A stretch of 64,000 bases of DNA from Streptomonospora nanhaiensis. Its GTDB lineage: Bacteria > Actinomycetota > Actinomycetes > Streptosporangiales > Streptosporangiaceae. The notes beneath the pieces were generated by a model. The model ran no database searches. It saw only the letters and a list, made by a program, of their open reading frames with translations, and had not been told where the DNA came from. A program made the position numbers and the translations under genes. The stretch is taken from positions 6,572,001 to 6,636,000 of the forward strand of contig NZ_CP113264.1 in the NCBI RefSeq assembly GCF_026642255.1, written 5' to 3'. Each line of letters opens with the position of its first letter. The first letter of the stretch is position 1. Positions 32,412 to 41,856 of this stretch are shown here, piece by piece.

Positions 32412-33161
32412 TCAGGACCTGAGCTGGAACGCCAGCTGGGGCTGGTCCCCCGCGTAGTCGCCGTGCAGGTTGGCCCGGTACCAGCCCGCCTGGGCGCTGG
32501 AGGTGGTCTCGCGGCAGTCCTCGAAGGAGCGGTTGCGCTCCCAGTCGACCGTGAACTCGTGCGGCACGCCCCGGCTGAGCTGGCGCTCCTCGGCGCCGCC
32601 GTCCTTGAGGCAGTCCGCGGTGGAGTAGATCCTGTCGTCACCGGAGTGGATGCGCACCTCCAGGGCGGCGCCCCCCACGTCCACGGTGCAGGTCTGCTCC
32701 GCCGTGTTGACCACGGTGATCCTGAAGCCCGGCGCGTTCCCGGAGCCGTAGACCTCCTGGTCCCCCTCCAGCTCGAACGTCACCACGACGTCCTCCGGGC
32801 GGCAGAGGTCCTCGGCGCGCTCGGGCGCGGCGACCTCGCCGGCGCCGCCCTCCCCGCCGCCGGCGCCCTCGGACGCCCCGTCGCCGGGTGAGGGGGAGGC
32901 GCTCTCCCCGGCCCCTTCCGACGCCCCGGCCGTGGGTTCCGGGCTCTCGTCCGCGGAGGGGTCCCCGGATGGGACACTGGGAGAGGGCGACGCGTCCATA
33001 CCGGCCTCGGACCGGGTCGGTTCACCGGTCTCGTCGTCCGAGGGTTGACAGGCGAACGCGATCAGCGCGACCACCAGCATGACCCCGATCAGGACGAAGG
33101 CACGCCGCTTCCAGTAGGTCTCGCGGCTGACGGCTCCTGGATGTCCGGTACTTGACGCCAT
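32412..33161 (-). CDS. Membrane-anchored extracytoplasmic protein of unknown function
   Basis: 249 aa from ATG 33161. A short basic cytoplasmic N-terminus (TYWKRR) leads into one transmembrane helix (AFVLIGVMLVVALIAFACQ, residues about 23-41); the final Cys could be lipidated, but the helix is more like an anchor. A long Ser/Pro/Glu/Gly linker (to about 130) is followed by a beta-rich domain with four Cys (EDLCRPEDVVVTFELEGDQE, NTAEQTCTVDVGGAALEV, STADCLKDGG, SFEDCRETTS), probably two disulfides in an Ig-like fold. Similar proteins are encoded divergently from mutY in other actinomycetes. AATACT ends seven bases before the ATG, suggesting a leaderless message. Confidence 0.65.
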   Translation of the reverse strand: MASSTGHPGAVSRETYWKRRAFVLIGVMLVVALIAFACQPSDDETGEPTRSEAGMDASPSPSVPSGDPSADESPEPTAGASEGAGESASPSPGDGASEGAGGGEGGAGEVAAPERAEDLCRPEDVVVTFELEGDQEVYGSGNAPGFRITVVNTAEQTCTVDVGGAALEVRIHSGDDRIYSTADCLKDGGAEERQLSRGVPHEFTVDWERNRSFEDCRETTSSAQAGWYRANLHGDYAGDQPQLAFQLRS

Positions 33162-33223
33162 GGCCCGTAGTATTGCGGTTTTGCGTGCCACCCACCTACT
33201 CAACCCGCCGATTCCCTTTAAAG

Positions 33224-34099
33224 ATGAGCGATAACCCTTACAGCACCGCCGTTCTGGCGTGGTACGAGTCGAACGCGCGCGACCTTCCCTGGCGCGCGCC
33301 CGACGCCACCCCCTGGTCGATCCTGGTCAGCGAGATCATGCTCCAGCAGACCCCCGTCGTGCGGGTCCTGCCCGCCTGGCGCGCCTGGATGGAGCGCTGG
33401 CCCACCCCCGCCCATCTGGCCGGGGAGGCGTCGGGCGAGGCAGTGCGCATGTGGAACCGGCTCGGCTACCCGCGCCGCGCCCTGCGCCTGCACGCCTGTG
33501 CCGTGGCGATCACCGAGGAGCACGGCGGCCGGGTCCCGGACGACCACGCCACGCTGCTCTCCCTCCCGGGGATCGGCGCCTACACCGCCGCGGCCGTGGC
33601 GAGCTTCGCCTACGGGCAGAGGCACGCCATTCTGGACACGAACGTCCGCCGCGTCCTGGCCAGGGCCGAAACAGGAGTCCAGTACCCTCCGAAAACCCAG
33701 ACCAAGGCGGAGACGGCACTCGCGGAGGCGCTGCTGCCGCCCACCGCCCCCGTCGCCGCGCGCTGGGGGGTCGCCGTGATGGAGCTCGGCGCCCTGGTGT
33801 GCACCGCCCGCACGCCCGCCTGCGCCTCCTGCCCCATCGCCGGGCAGTGCGCGTGGAGGCTCGCGGGCAAGCCGGCCTACGACGGGCCGCCCCGGCGGGG
33901 CCAGACCTACGAGGGCACCGACCGCCAGGTGCGCGGCCGCCTGCTCGCCGTGCTGCGCGACTCCGCGCACCCGGTGGCCAAGGACGCCCTGGACGCCGTC
34001 TGGGACGACCGCGTGCAGCGTGAGCGCGCCCTGGACGCCCTGGTGTCCGACGGCCTGGTGGACCCGCTCGACGACGGCCGGTACGCCCTGCCCTCCTGA
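33224..34099 (+). CDS. mutY: A/G-specific adenine glycosylase MutY
   Basis: 291 aa. The helix-hairpin-helix glycosylase domain has LPWRAPDATPWSILVSEIML with QQTPVVRVLPAW (MutY-specific), LPGIGAYTAAAVASFAYGQR and AILDTNVRRVLAR containing the catalytic Asp. The [4Fe-4S] cluster motif is CTARTPACASCPIAGQC (C-x6-C-x2-C-x5-C, near residues 192-208). It removes adenine mispaired with 8-oxoguanine. As in many actinobacteria, the C-terminal NUDIX-like recognition domain is largely missing, replaced by about 80 residues with a small winged-helix-like end. ATG 33224 follows a purine-rich AAAGATG region with a weak ribosome site; TAGTAT at 33168-33173 is a likely -10. Confidence 0.95.
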   Translation: MSDNPYSTAVLAWYESNARDLPWRAPDATPWSILVSEIMLQQTPVVRVLPAWRAWMERWPTPAHLAGEASGEAVRMWNRLGYPRRALRLHACAVAITEEHGGRVPDDHATLLSLPGIGAYTAAAVASFAYGQRHAILDTNVRRVLARAETGVQYPPKTQTKAETALAEALLPPTAPVAARWGVAVMELGALVCTARTPACASCPIAGQCAWRLAGKPAYDGPPRRGQTYEGTDRQVRGRLLAVLRDSAHPVAKDALDAVWDDRVQRERALDALVSDGLVDPLDDGRYALPS

Positions 34100-34121
34100 T
34101 CCGGCCCCTTCCGGCGCCGGG

Positions 34122-35039
34122 TCAGTCGTCCATGCGGGCGCTCGTGCCGCCGCCCGCGTCGAACTCCGCCTCGGTCCCGGCGAAGCCGCCGCTGCACGGC
34201 GCCCCCGGCTCCGGGGTGTTCTCGCCCTGGACGTACTGCACCAGGTACTCGGTGAGGCGCGGGTCCTCCGCGCCCTCCAGCAGGATCTGCGACCCCCAGG
34301 CCGACGCCACCACGGGCGCGGGCAGCCCCTCGACGGGGCTGATCACCAGGTAGTCGCCCGGCGAGTAGAGGCCGGCGAGCGCCTCGACCTGGCCGGCGTC
34401 CAGGCCGGGGTCGTAGGCGATCCACACGGCCCCGTGCTCCAGGGAGTGCACGGCGTACTCGGTGCGCAGCGGCTCCCCGTAGACGCCGCAGTCCTGCCAG
34501 ACGGGGTAGTGCTCCCCGCCCACGGGCGGGAACACGTCGTACTCGACGGTCTCGCCCTCCTCGACGTGGTCGGCGGACAGGCCCTCGTAGTGCTGGACCG
34601 CCTCCAGCCCCGCCCCGGCCGAGGCGCCGGCGTCCCCGCCGCCGGGGCGCGTCACCACGTAGAGGACGCCGCCGCCCGCGACGAGGAGCACGACGAGGAC
34701 CACCGCTCCGATGATCAGGGCGAGCCCGGCGCCGCGGCCGCCCCCCGCCTGCTGCGGCGGCGGGTACGGCCCCTGCGGCCCGTAGTGCCCCTGGGGCCCG
34801 TGGGAGCCCGGTCCCTGGGGTCCGGGAGGGCCCGGCGGGGGATACCCGCCGCCGGGAGGCATCCCGCCCGGCGGCACCGCGCCGTGGGGCGGCTGCCCCG
34901 GCGGGCCGCCGGGCGGGGGACCTCCGGGGGCGCCGGGCGGGGGGCCACCGGGGGCGCCGGGCTGTGCGGACGGGGGCTGCTGCGGCTGCTGTCCATGGGG
35001 CGGCCACGGACCGTGCTGCCGGGGTTCTGGATGGGTCAC
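34122..35039 (-). CDS. DUF3105 membrane protein with Pro/Gly-rich N-terminus
   Basis: 305 aa. Residues 1-100 are Pro/Gly/Gln-rich and disordered; one transmembrane helix follows (GLALIIGAVVLVVLLVAGGG, about 106-125). The extracytoplasmic DUF3105 domain has DHVEEGETVEYDVFPPVGGE, HYPVWQDCGVYGEPL and TEYAVHSLEHGAVWIAYDPG, whose invariant His/Cys/Glu residues suggest a metal or redox site, and a second Cys in EPGAPCSGGF. Function of the family is unknown. The stop is 22 bases from the convergent mutY stop. It follows a clpC terminator on its upstream side, so it is an independent unit. Confidence 0.8.
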   Translation of the reverse strand: MTHPEPRQHGPWPPHGQQPQQPPSAQPGAPGGPPPGAPGGPPPGGPPGQPPHGAVPPGGMPPGGGYPPPGPPGPQGPGSHGPQGHYGPQGPYPPPQQAGGGRGAGLALIIGAVVLVVLLVAGGGVLYVVTRPGGGDAGASAGAGLEAVQHYEGLSADHVEEGETVEYDVFPPVGGEHYPVWQDCGVYGEPLRTEYAVHSLEHGAVWIAYDPGLDAGQVEALAGLYSPGDYLVISPVEGLPAPVVASAWGSQILLEGAEDPRLTEYLVQYVQGENTPEPGAPCSGGFAGTEAEFDAGGGTSARMDD

Positions 35040-35067
35040 GAACGCACACTAACGGCCGAACGCCGAA

Positions 35068-35093
35068 GGGGGCACCCCCGAAGGGGTGCCCCC
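35068..35093 (-). terminator. clpC terminator hairpin
   Basis: An 11-bp perfect stem GGGGGCACCCC / GGGGTGCCCCC with a CGAA tetraloop, 29 bases after the clpC stop (35122). Confidence 0.8.
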
Positions 35094-35121
35094 GTGACGG
35101 ACGGCGTCCGGTTCAGCCGTG

Positions 35122-37632
<2,511 letters not shown>

Positions 37633-37873
37633 GTCTCGTCGCTCCTCTACAGAGCGGTCAGGCAGGGACGGTCTCGCCGACCCAACTCTTCCGCATATCG
37701 GCCCCACAGGGATAACCGCCCAGGGGAGCACTGTCGCACCCGCCGGTCGACAGGCTGCCGACCGGGCGAACATCTCCGCATGGCCGGCCTCCCAGCCGTC
37801 CGTGCCAGAGACTTTCCCCGACGATAGGGCGTTCACCCAACATCCAACTACCAATTGAGGCGTCAGATTTCCC

Positions 37874-37891
37874 TGTACGCCGAAGGCGAAC
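37874..37891. promoter_or_regulatory. ClgR-type operator upstream of clpC
   Basis: TGTACGCCGAAGGCGAAC matches, at every position, the corynebacterial ClgR consensus WNNWCGCYNANRGCGWWS as I recall it. ClgR activates clpC and clpP genes in actinobacteria. The box ends 242 bases upstream of the clpC ATG; a TATCGT hexamer (37826-37821) downstream of it is a reasonable -10, leaving a leader of roughly 180 bases. Confidence 0.65.
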
Positions 37892-38494
37892 GGCCCGGAC
37901 ACTCCCATCCATCACGGGAGTCCCCGGACCGCACGTGTACAAGCCCGATAATCGGCTCTGAGCGAACAAGCCGAACCGCGTGTTGTTCTTCGGGCCGGAT
38001 CAGGCGGCCCCGAAAGCGGGAAATGCGCCTCGGTCCCGGTGGGCCGCGGTACGGCCCCGCCGGGTCGCGGCGGAACGGCCCCGGGCCCTGCGGCCGTGCG
38101 GCCGCAGGGCCGGAAGTCGAGAGCCTCCACGAGAACGGGGAGCGCTGTGGCGCCCCGGTCGTCGGCGCGTCCGCGCACACCGCGGCGAGCGGCGGGGCCC
38201 CGTCCGAGCCGCGTCACGGAGACGGGGGCCGGAAGGCCCGGGGCCGCACTGCGCCCGCGGTCCGGATCCGGCGGCACCGGCTCGGCGCCGTCGGCCGGGG
38301 ATCCGGTGCCCGTCGTATCCCCTTGTCCCCTGCATCCCCATGGCGCGGGACCCCGTGTCACAGGATCCCCCGCGTGGCGGGTCCACCGGTGTCAGGCGGT
38401 GCCGGATGAGGGAGTCGGGTGCTCCTGGTGGGCACCGGTCGAAATTCGATCAAGCCCTGACAACATTTCGGCGAACCGAAGGCGGTCGCGGGAC
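37892..38494. other. 603-base gene-free stretch between lsr2 and the clpC control region
   Basis: No gene with ribosome site and codon bias seen on either strand. It contains one strong inverted repeat, GGCCCTGCGGCC / GGCCGCAGGGCC around GTGC (38084-38111), which may terminate lsr2 transcription almost 390 bases after its stop. The remainder is ordinary GC-rich sequence. A small RNA or long 3' untranslated region is possible but unsupported. Confidence 0.4.
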
Positions 38495-38833
38495 CTAGCC
38501 CTTGATGGCCTCATATTCGGCGACGATGGCGGCGGGGATCCGGCCGCGCTCATTGACGGGCTTGCCGGCAGCCTTCGCCCACGCGCGAATCTCGGCGCTG
38601 CGCTCGCGGCTGGGCGCATTACGGCTGCCCCGGCGGGCGGTGGCGCGGTTCGCCTTGGACGGAGCCTTGCGGGAGGCTTCGACGAACGGGTTAAGGGCCT
38701 CGCGAAGCTTGGCGGCATTACCCGCACTGAGGTCGATTTCGTACGTCGATCCGTCCAGACCGAACGTCACCGTCTCCTCGGCCTCGCCGCCGTCGAGGTC
38801 GTCGACCAGGAAAACCTGGACCTTCTGTGCCAT
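38495..38833 (-). CDS. lsr2: Lsr2, nucleoid-associated xenogeneic silencer
   Basis: 112 aa. The N-terminal dimerisation domain (MAQKVQVFLVDDLDGGEAEE, TVTFGLDGSTYEIDLSAGNA, LREALNPFVEASR) is followed by a basic linker (APSKANRATARRGSRNAPSR) and the DNA-binding domain IRAWAKAAGKPVNERGRIPA with the AT-hook-like RGR loop. Lsr2 bridges AT-rich DNA and silences foreign genes; the lower-GC toxin cassette at the left of this window is the sort of target it binds. ATG 38833 has AAAGG eight bases upstream and TATATT (38878-38873) as a probable -10. It lies between clpC and the lysS region, its conserved actinobacterial location. Confidence 0.96.
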   Translation of the reverse strand: MAQKVQVFLVDDLDGGEAEETVTFGLDGSTYEIDLSAGNAAKLREALNPFVEASRKAPSKANRATARRGSRNAPSRERSAEIRAWAKAAGKPVNERGRIPAAIVAEYEAIKG

Positions 38834-38872
38834 GGAATCAAACCTTTCAGAAGAGCGGTGTCTGCACACCTG

Positions 38873-38878
38873 AATATA
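38873..38878 (-). promoter_or_regulatory. Probable lsr2 -10 promoter element
   Basis: Minus-strand TATATT centred 42 bases upstream of the lsr2 ATG, in one of the few AT-rich spots of the region. A -35 is not obvious. Confidence 0.5.
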
Positions 38879-39048
38879 AAGCTATCCCGCGCGAACGCGG
38901 AAGACAATTCCCGGCGTGCCAGAAATCGTCTGGGACCGACCGTGGTTTCGGGGGTCGCCGGAGCAGCGCGGGTGCGGCGAGTTGGCCCGCGCACGCGGTG
39001 GGACCGAGGCCCGGCCCCCGGGCTTCACGCAACCGGTCAAGTACCGTA

Positions 39049-39330
39049 TCAACGACCGTCGGATTCGGCGCGTTCCCCACCCTGGACAATCGGCGTCTCG
39101 TTCGTCGCCCCGGTCTCGCGGACCTCGGCAGCGCCCTTGTGGTCGGTCGCGTCCTGGGCCGCCCCGTCATTGCTGACCAGGCTTCCGTCCATCCGCCGCG
39201 GCGCCATCTCCTTGCGCAGCAGCTTGATGACGAAGGCACAGAAGACGGTACCGACAACCACAGGGGGGATGAGCGCCGACAATACGTCGATCAGTCCAGG
39301 GGGAACCACCGACGACAAAAAGTCACCCAT
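39049..39330 (-). CDS. Small single-helix membrane protein of unknown function
   Basis: 93 aa from ATG 39330, with GGAG seven bases upstream. It starts MGDFLSSVVPPGLIDVLSAL and has one long transmembrane helix (LIPPVVVGTVFCAFVIKLL, about residues 20-39), then RKEMAPRRMDGS and a polar, acidic, probably disordered cytoplasmic tail. No family recognised. TATGAT on the minus strand (39447-39442) may be its -10, giving a leader of about 105 bases. It lies just upstream of lsr2 in the same direction (215 bases apart), but lsr2 has its own promoter. Reality of the gene rests on the good ribosome site and a sensible membrane topology. Confidence 0.5.
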   Translation of the reverse strand: MGDFLSSVVPPGLIDVLSALIPPVVVGTVFCAFVIKLLRKEMAPRRMDGSLVSNDGAAQDATDHKGAAEVRETGATNETPIVQGGERAESDGR

Positions 39331-39770
39331 CGAAGCGCTCCACCCTTCCTGGTTGTTACTTATTGCAGCAAATACCCGACTCAGTGTCGGGCCACTCCGG
39401 GGGGATGGCGCGCCGGACGACCTGGCAAACGCATACCCGACATCATAGACATCGTTTGCCCCCGGTTTGACACCGGACGTACCCGAGCGGCCTCCCGCAA
39501 ACCCCGTGGGCGCCAATGTCCGGTCGTGGGTTCGGGCCCTCGTGCGGGCGCGGCCGGAACACGGGGTCTTGCGGGGTCAAATCACAACCCTTCGTCACCG
39601 CCCCGCCGAACTCGATCATGAGGACGGCCGGCCGGACGCAGGTACACATTACCTGCCCTGTTCCACCTCCATACCCCCCGGTGTGCATAAGCCGCCCCGA
39701 GTCCGGACGCCGGAGCGGCACGGGCGGGGCCCCGTAAGGGGAACTCCGTACCAAGCACACCGGAAATCCT
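39331..39770. other. 440-base intergenic stretch between argA-like gene and the 93-aa protein gene
   Basis: The right part presumably ends the N-acetyltransferase transcript; the left part carries the candidate promoter (TATGAT, 39447-39442) of the small membrane protein. Frames open on either strand lack ribosome sites and codon bias. No strong hairpin seen. Confidence 0.35.
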
Positions 39771-40373
39771 TTAGGCGCGGGCCGGGCGGGCCGCGTCGTC
39801 GAGGCGCACAAGCATCCGGGTGTTCCCGAGGGTGTTGGGCTTAACCCGCTCCAAGTCGAGGAATTCGGCAACTCCCTCGTCATAGGAACGCAGGAGTTCC
39901 TCGTACACACGGGACGAGACAGGGGTCCCCTGGATCGGGGCAAAGCCGTGTTTGGAGAAGAAACCGGTCTCGAATGTCAGACAGAACACACGTTGCACAC
40001 CCAACTCACGGGCCGTGGCGAGAAGTTCGGTCACGATTCGGTGTCCCACGCCGAAACCGCGCAGGGAGGGGTCGACCGCGACGGTCCGCACCTCGGCCAG
40101 GTCCTCCCAGAGCACGTGAAGGGCTCCACAGCCCACCAGGCGGTGCTCGACCTCCGCCTCTGGGACCACACCGGGGGAGGATTCCGGCCCGGCGGGCGAC
40201 ATGTCCGGAACCACCTCCGCCTCGGCGACCCAGAACTCCTGGACGTCCTCGTAGAGGTTGACGGTGCTCTTGGACAGCACCCGCCGGTCGACGGTGTAGG
40301 TGTCGACGAGGCGGCGGATGGCTGCGACGTCGCGCGTCCTGGCGCGACGCACGTGAACATGGCGAACGGGCAT
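39771..40373 (-). CDS. argA: Amino-acid N-acetyltransferase, GNAT family (ArgA-like)
   Basis: 200 aa. It starts VHVRRARTRDVAAIRRLVDT, followed by YEDVQEFWVAEAE and the GNAT core: EDLAEVRTVAVDPSLRGFGV with GHRIVTELL (acetyl-CoA-binding loop), RVFCLTFETGFFSKHGFAPI, and the conserved end VKPNTLGNTRMLVRLDD. This matches the short actinobacterial N-acetylglutamate synthase (the Mycobacterium Rv2747 type), which makes N-acetylglutamate, the first step of arginine synthesis. A Ser/Pro/Glu-rich insertion (about residues 57-75) interrupts the domain. ATG 40373 has no clear ribosome site; a dyad GGGCATAG/CTATGCCC (40368-40393) overlaps the start and TAGTCT lies nine bases upstream. Confidence 0.8.
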   Translation of the reverse strand: MPVRHVHVRRARTRDVAAIRRLVDTYTVDRRVLSKSTVNLYEDVQEFWVAEAEVVPDMSPAGPESSPGVVPEAEVEHRLVGCGALHVLWEDLAEVRTVAVDPSLRGFGVGHRIVTELLATARELGVQRVFCLTFETGFFSKHGFAPIQGTPVSSRVYEELLRSYDEGVAEFLDLERVKPNTLGNTRMLVRLDDAARPARA

Positions 40374-40400
40374 AGCCGGACCAGACTATGCCCACGCGGG

Positions 40401-40621
40401 GAAGAACTCCTACCCGAGACCCGCGACCACACCAAGAGCACCCCCCGGAGCACGGCCGCGCGGGCGGGGGGCGGAGAAGAACTCCTACCCGAGGCCCGCG
40501 ACCACACCAAGAGCACCCCACCGGAGCACGGCCGCGCGGGCCGGGGCGGGGAAGAACTCCTACCCGAGACCCGCGACCACACCAAGAGCACCCCCCGGAG
40601 CACGGCCGCGCGGGCCGGGGC
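40401..40621. repeat. 75-bp tandem repeat array, three copies
   Basis: Three head-to-tail copies start at 40401, 40476 and 40551, each beginning GAAGAACTCCTACCCGAG and ending in a CGGCCGCGCGGGC-like segment. Copies are nearly identical, differing by a few substitutions such as GAGACCC versus GAGGCCC and one shifted base in the C run. The array lies 28 bases upstream of the ArgA-like start, in the gap to the LuxR-type gene. The period is 25 codons, which keeps several frames open and creates spurious reading frames. Confidence 0.9.
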
Positions 40622-40764
40622 GGCCGGCGCCCGGCCGGACACACGAGATCGGGGGCACCGCGGCACCGCCGGCCGGAGAGTCTCCTCCCGGCCCTCGCGG
40701 TGCGCGTGCGCCCCCTGGGTCGGTCATTCCCGTGTGCGGTTCCGGCTCCAGCCGGGGGTTCGGC

Positions 40765-41121
40765 TCAGATGAGCTGCCGCCGCGCGGCCCAGACGACCGC
40801 TTCGATGGGTGTGTTCACGCCGAGTACGTCGCAGATGTTGCGGATACGCCGGCGCAGGGTCCTCGCGCTGAGCTCCAGGTGCCGGGCCGCGACCTCGGTG
40901 GTCACGCCGGTGGCGATCTCTGCGAGCAGTTCGAGCTCCTCGTGGCTCAGTTCCACCGGCGCGTACGGGCTGCTGACAGCCGTGTCGCGCGGGCGGGCCT
41001 GAAGGGGAACCACGCTCTCCCGGTGCTCCCTCGGCTGGAGAGCGCCATGGTCCTCAACGGTACGTCGTACGAGTGTGGCCTGTTCCACTCCGTCCTCCCT
41101 CATCATGTGAGTGCGGAACAT
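40765..41121 (-). CDS. Small LuxR-type helix-turn-helix regulator
   Basis: 118 aa from ATG 41121, with AGGTG eight bases upstream. The N-terminal 55 residues are polar and unmatched; the C-terminal half is a LuxR-like HTH: PVELSHEELELLAEIATGVT, TEVAARHLELSARTLRRRIR and NICDVLGVNTPIEAVVWAAR. There is no receiver or ligand-binding domain, so activity is probably set by abundance or by a partner. Single-domain LuxR-like proteins of this size are common in actinomycete development and secondary metabolism; the target is unknown. It lies between the 75-bp repeat array and a long gap after lysS. Confidence 0.8.
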   Translation of the reverse strand: MFRTHMMREDGVEQATLVRRTVEDHGALQPREHRESVVPLQARPRDTAVSSPYAPVELSHEELELLAEIATGVTTEVAARHLELSARTLRRRIRNICDVLGVNTPIEAVVWAARRQLI

Positions 41122-41856
41122 CAACTCGTCACCTGATGGACGCGAGTGCGCCGACCGGGGGTCGCCCCGTCGGAGCGGACGGAGACTCCGCGGGCCTCGA
41201 AATCCCCGGCGGACCCCTCTGGCACAGGGGTCGGGGGAGTTCCGGGCGCACGGGTCGCAGGCTGGCCGGCTCGCTGGGGTCTGGGACGGACAGACCACAC
41301 CGAGGGCGCGCATGCGCGCGCGAATTCGGACCGCATCGGCGGTCCCGTTTCGCGCTCACCGTCGTTCTCGATCCACTTCGGCAAACTCACGGGCCTCGGC
41401 CCGCCCTCAGCACGCTAGGCCGCAGAGATGATACCGTCAAGACCCGATAAATCACCATGTGTAGTTATGCAATATCCTTCTGTGACAAGGCAAGGGGAAA
41501 GAAAAATCCCCGAGGGCATTGACCTGCGTAAACAATCTTTACCGGAGAGTGGCTGCTTATAGCACTCCGGCCCCTGGAAAAACTCTCGCCTATCCCCGCG
41601 GCCATCACGGTCTGACCGCGGGTTCGCCTTCTATGTCCGGTCGGTGAGTCATGTCCCTTGTTCCGGGGCCGGGACCGGGACATGCGGAAGGGGCCGGCGC
41701 ACCCCTGGTGCGACGACCCCGGTCCCCGATTTCGGCCACTCGGCGCGACCCTTATCGGCCATTCCCGCACGGACGCGCCGCACACGCGCGCGTCCCGGCG
41801 CTCCCGCGTCGCACGGCCCCTCCGGGCCCCGGCGGCGCGGGGCCGGACGCCCCCGG
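41122..41856. other. 735-base intergenic region between lysS and the LuxR-type gene
   Basis: Mostly without coding signal. Near 41420-41560 there is an unusually AT-rich patch for this genome (about 41430-41475), followed by the inverted repeat CCGGAG-A-GTG / CAC-TCCGG (about 41541-41572). The region just past lysS (41790-41856) has several GC-rich inverted repeats that could terminate it. The AT-rich patch may be the promoter of the LuxR-type gene, although it lies over 300 bases upstream of its ATG. No RNA gene recognised. Confidence 0.4.

Noticed and set aside
40401..40621. Repeat array considered as a CRISPR
   Set aside because: Copies are contiguous and near-identical over their whole 75 bases, with no variable spacers and no cas genes nearby.
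40006..40666. Minus-strand frames through the 75-bp repeats encoding repeated Cys/Ser/Trp/Arg units
   Set aside because: The 75-base period (25 codons) automatically keeps frames open. No ribosome site; overlaps the ArgA-like gene.
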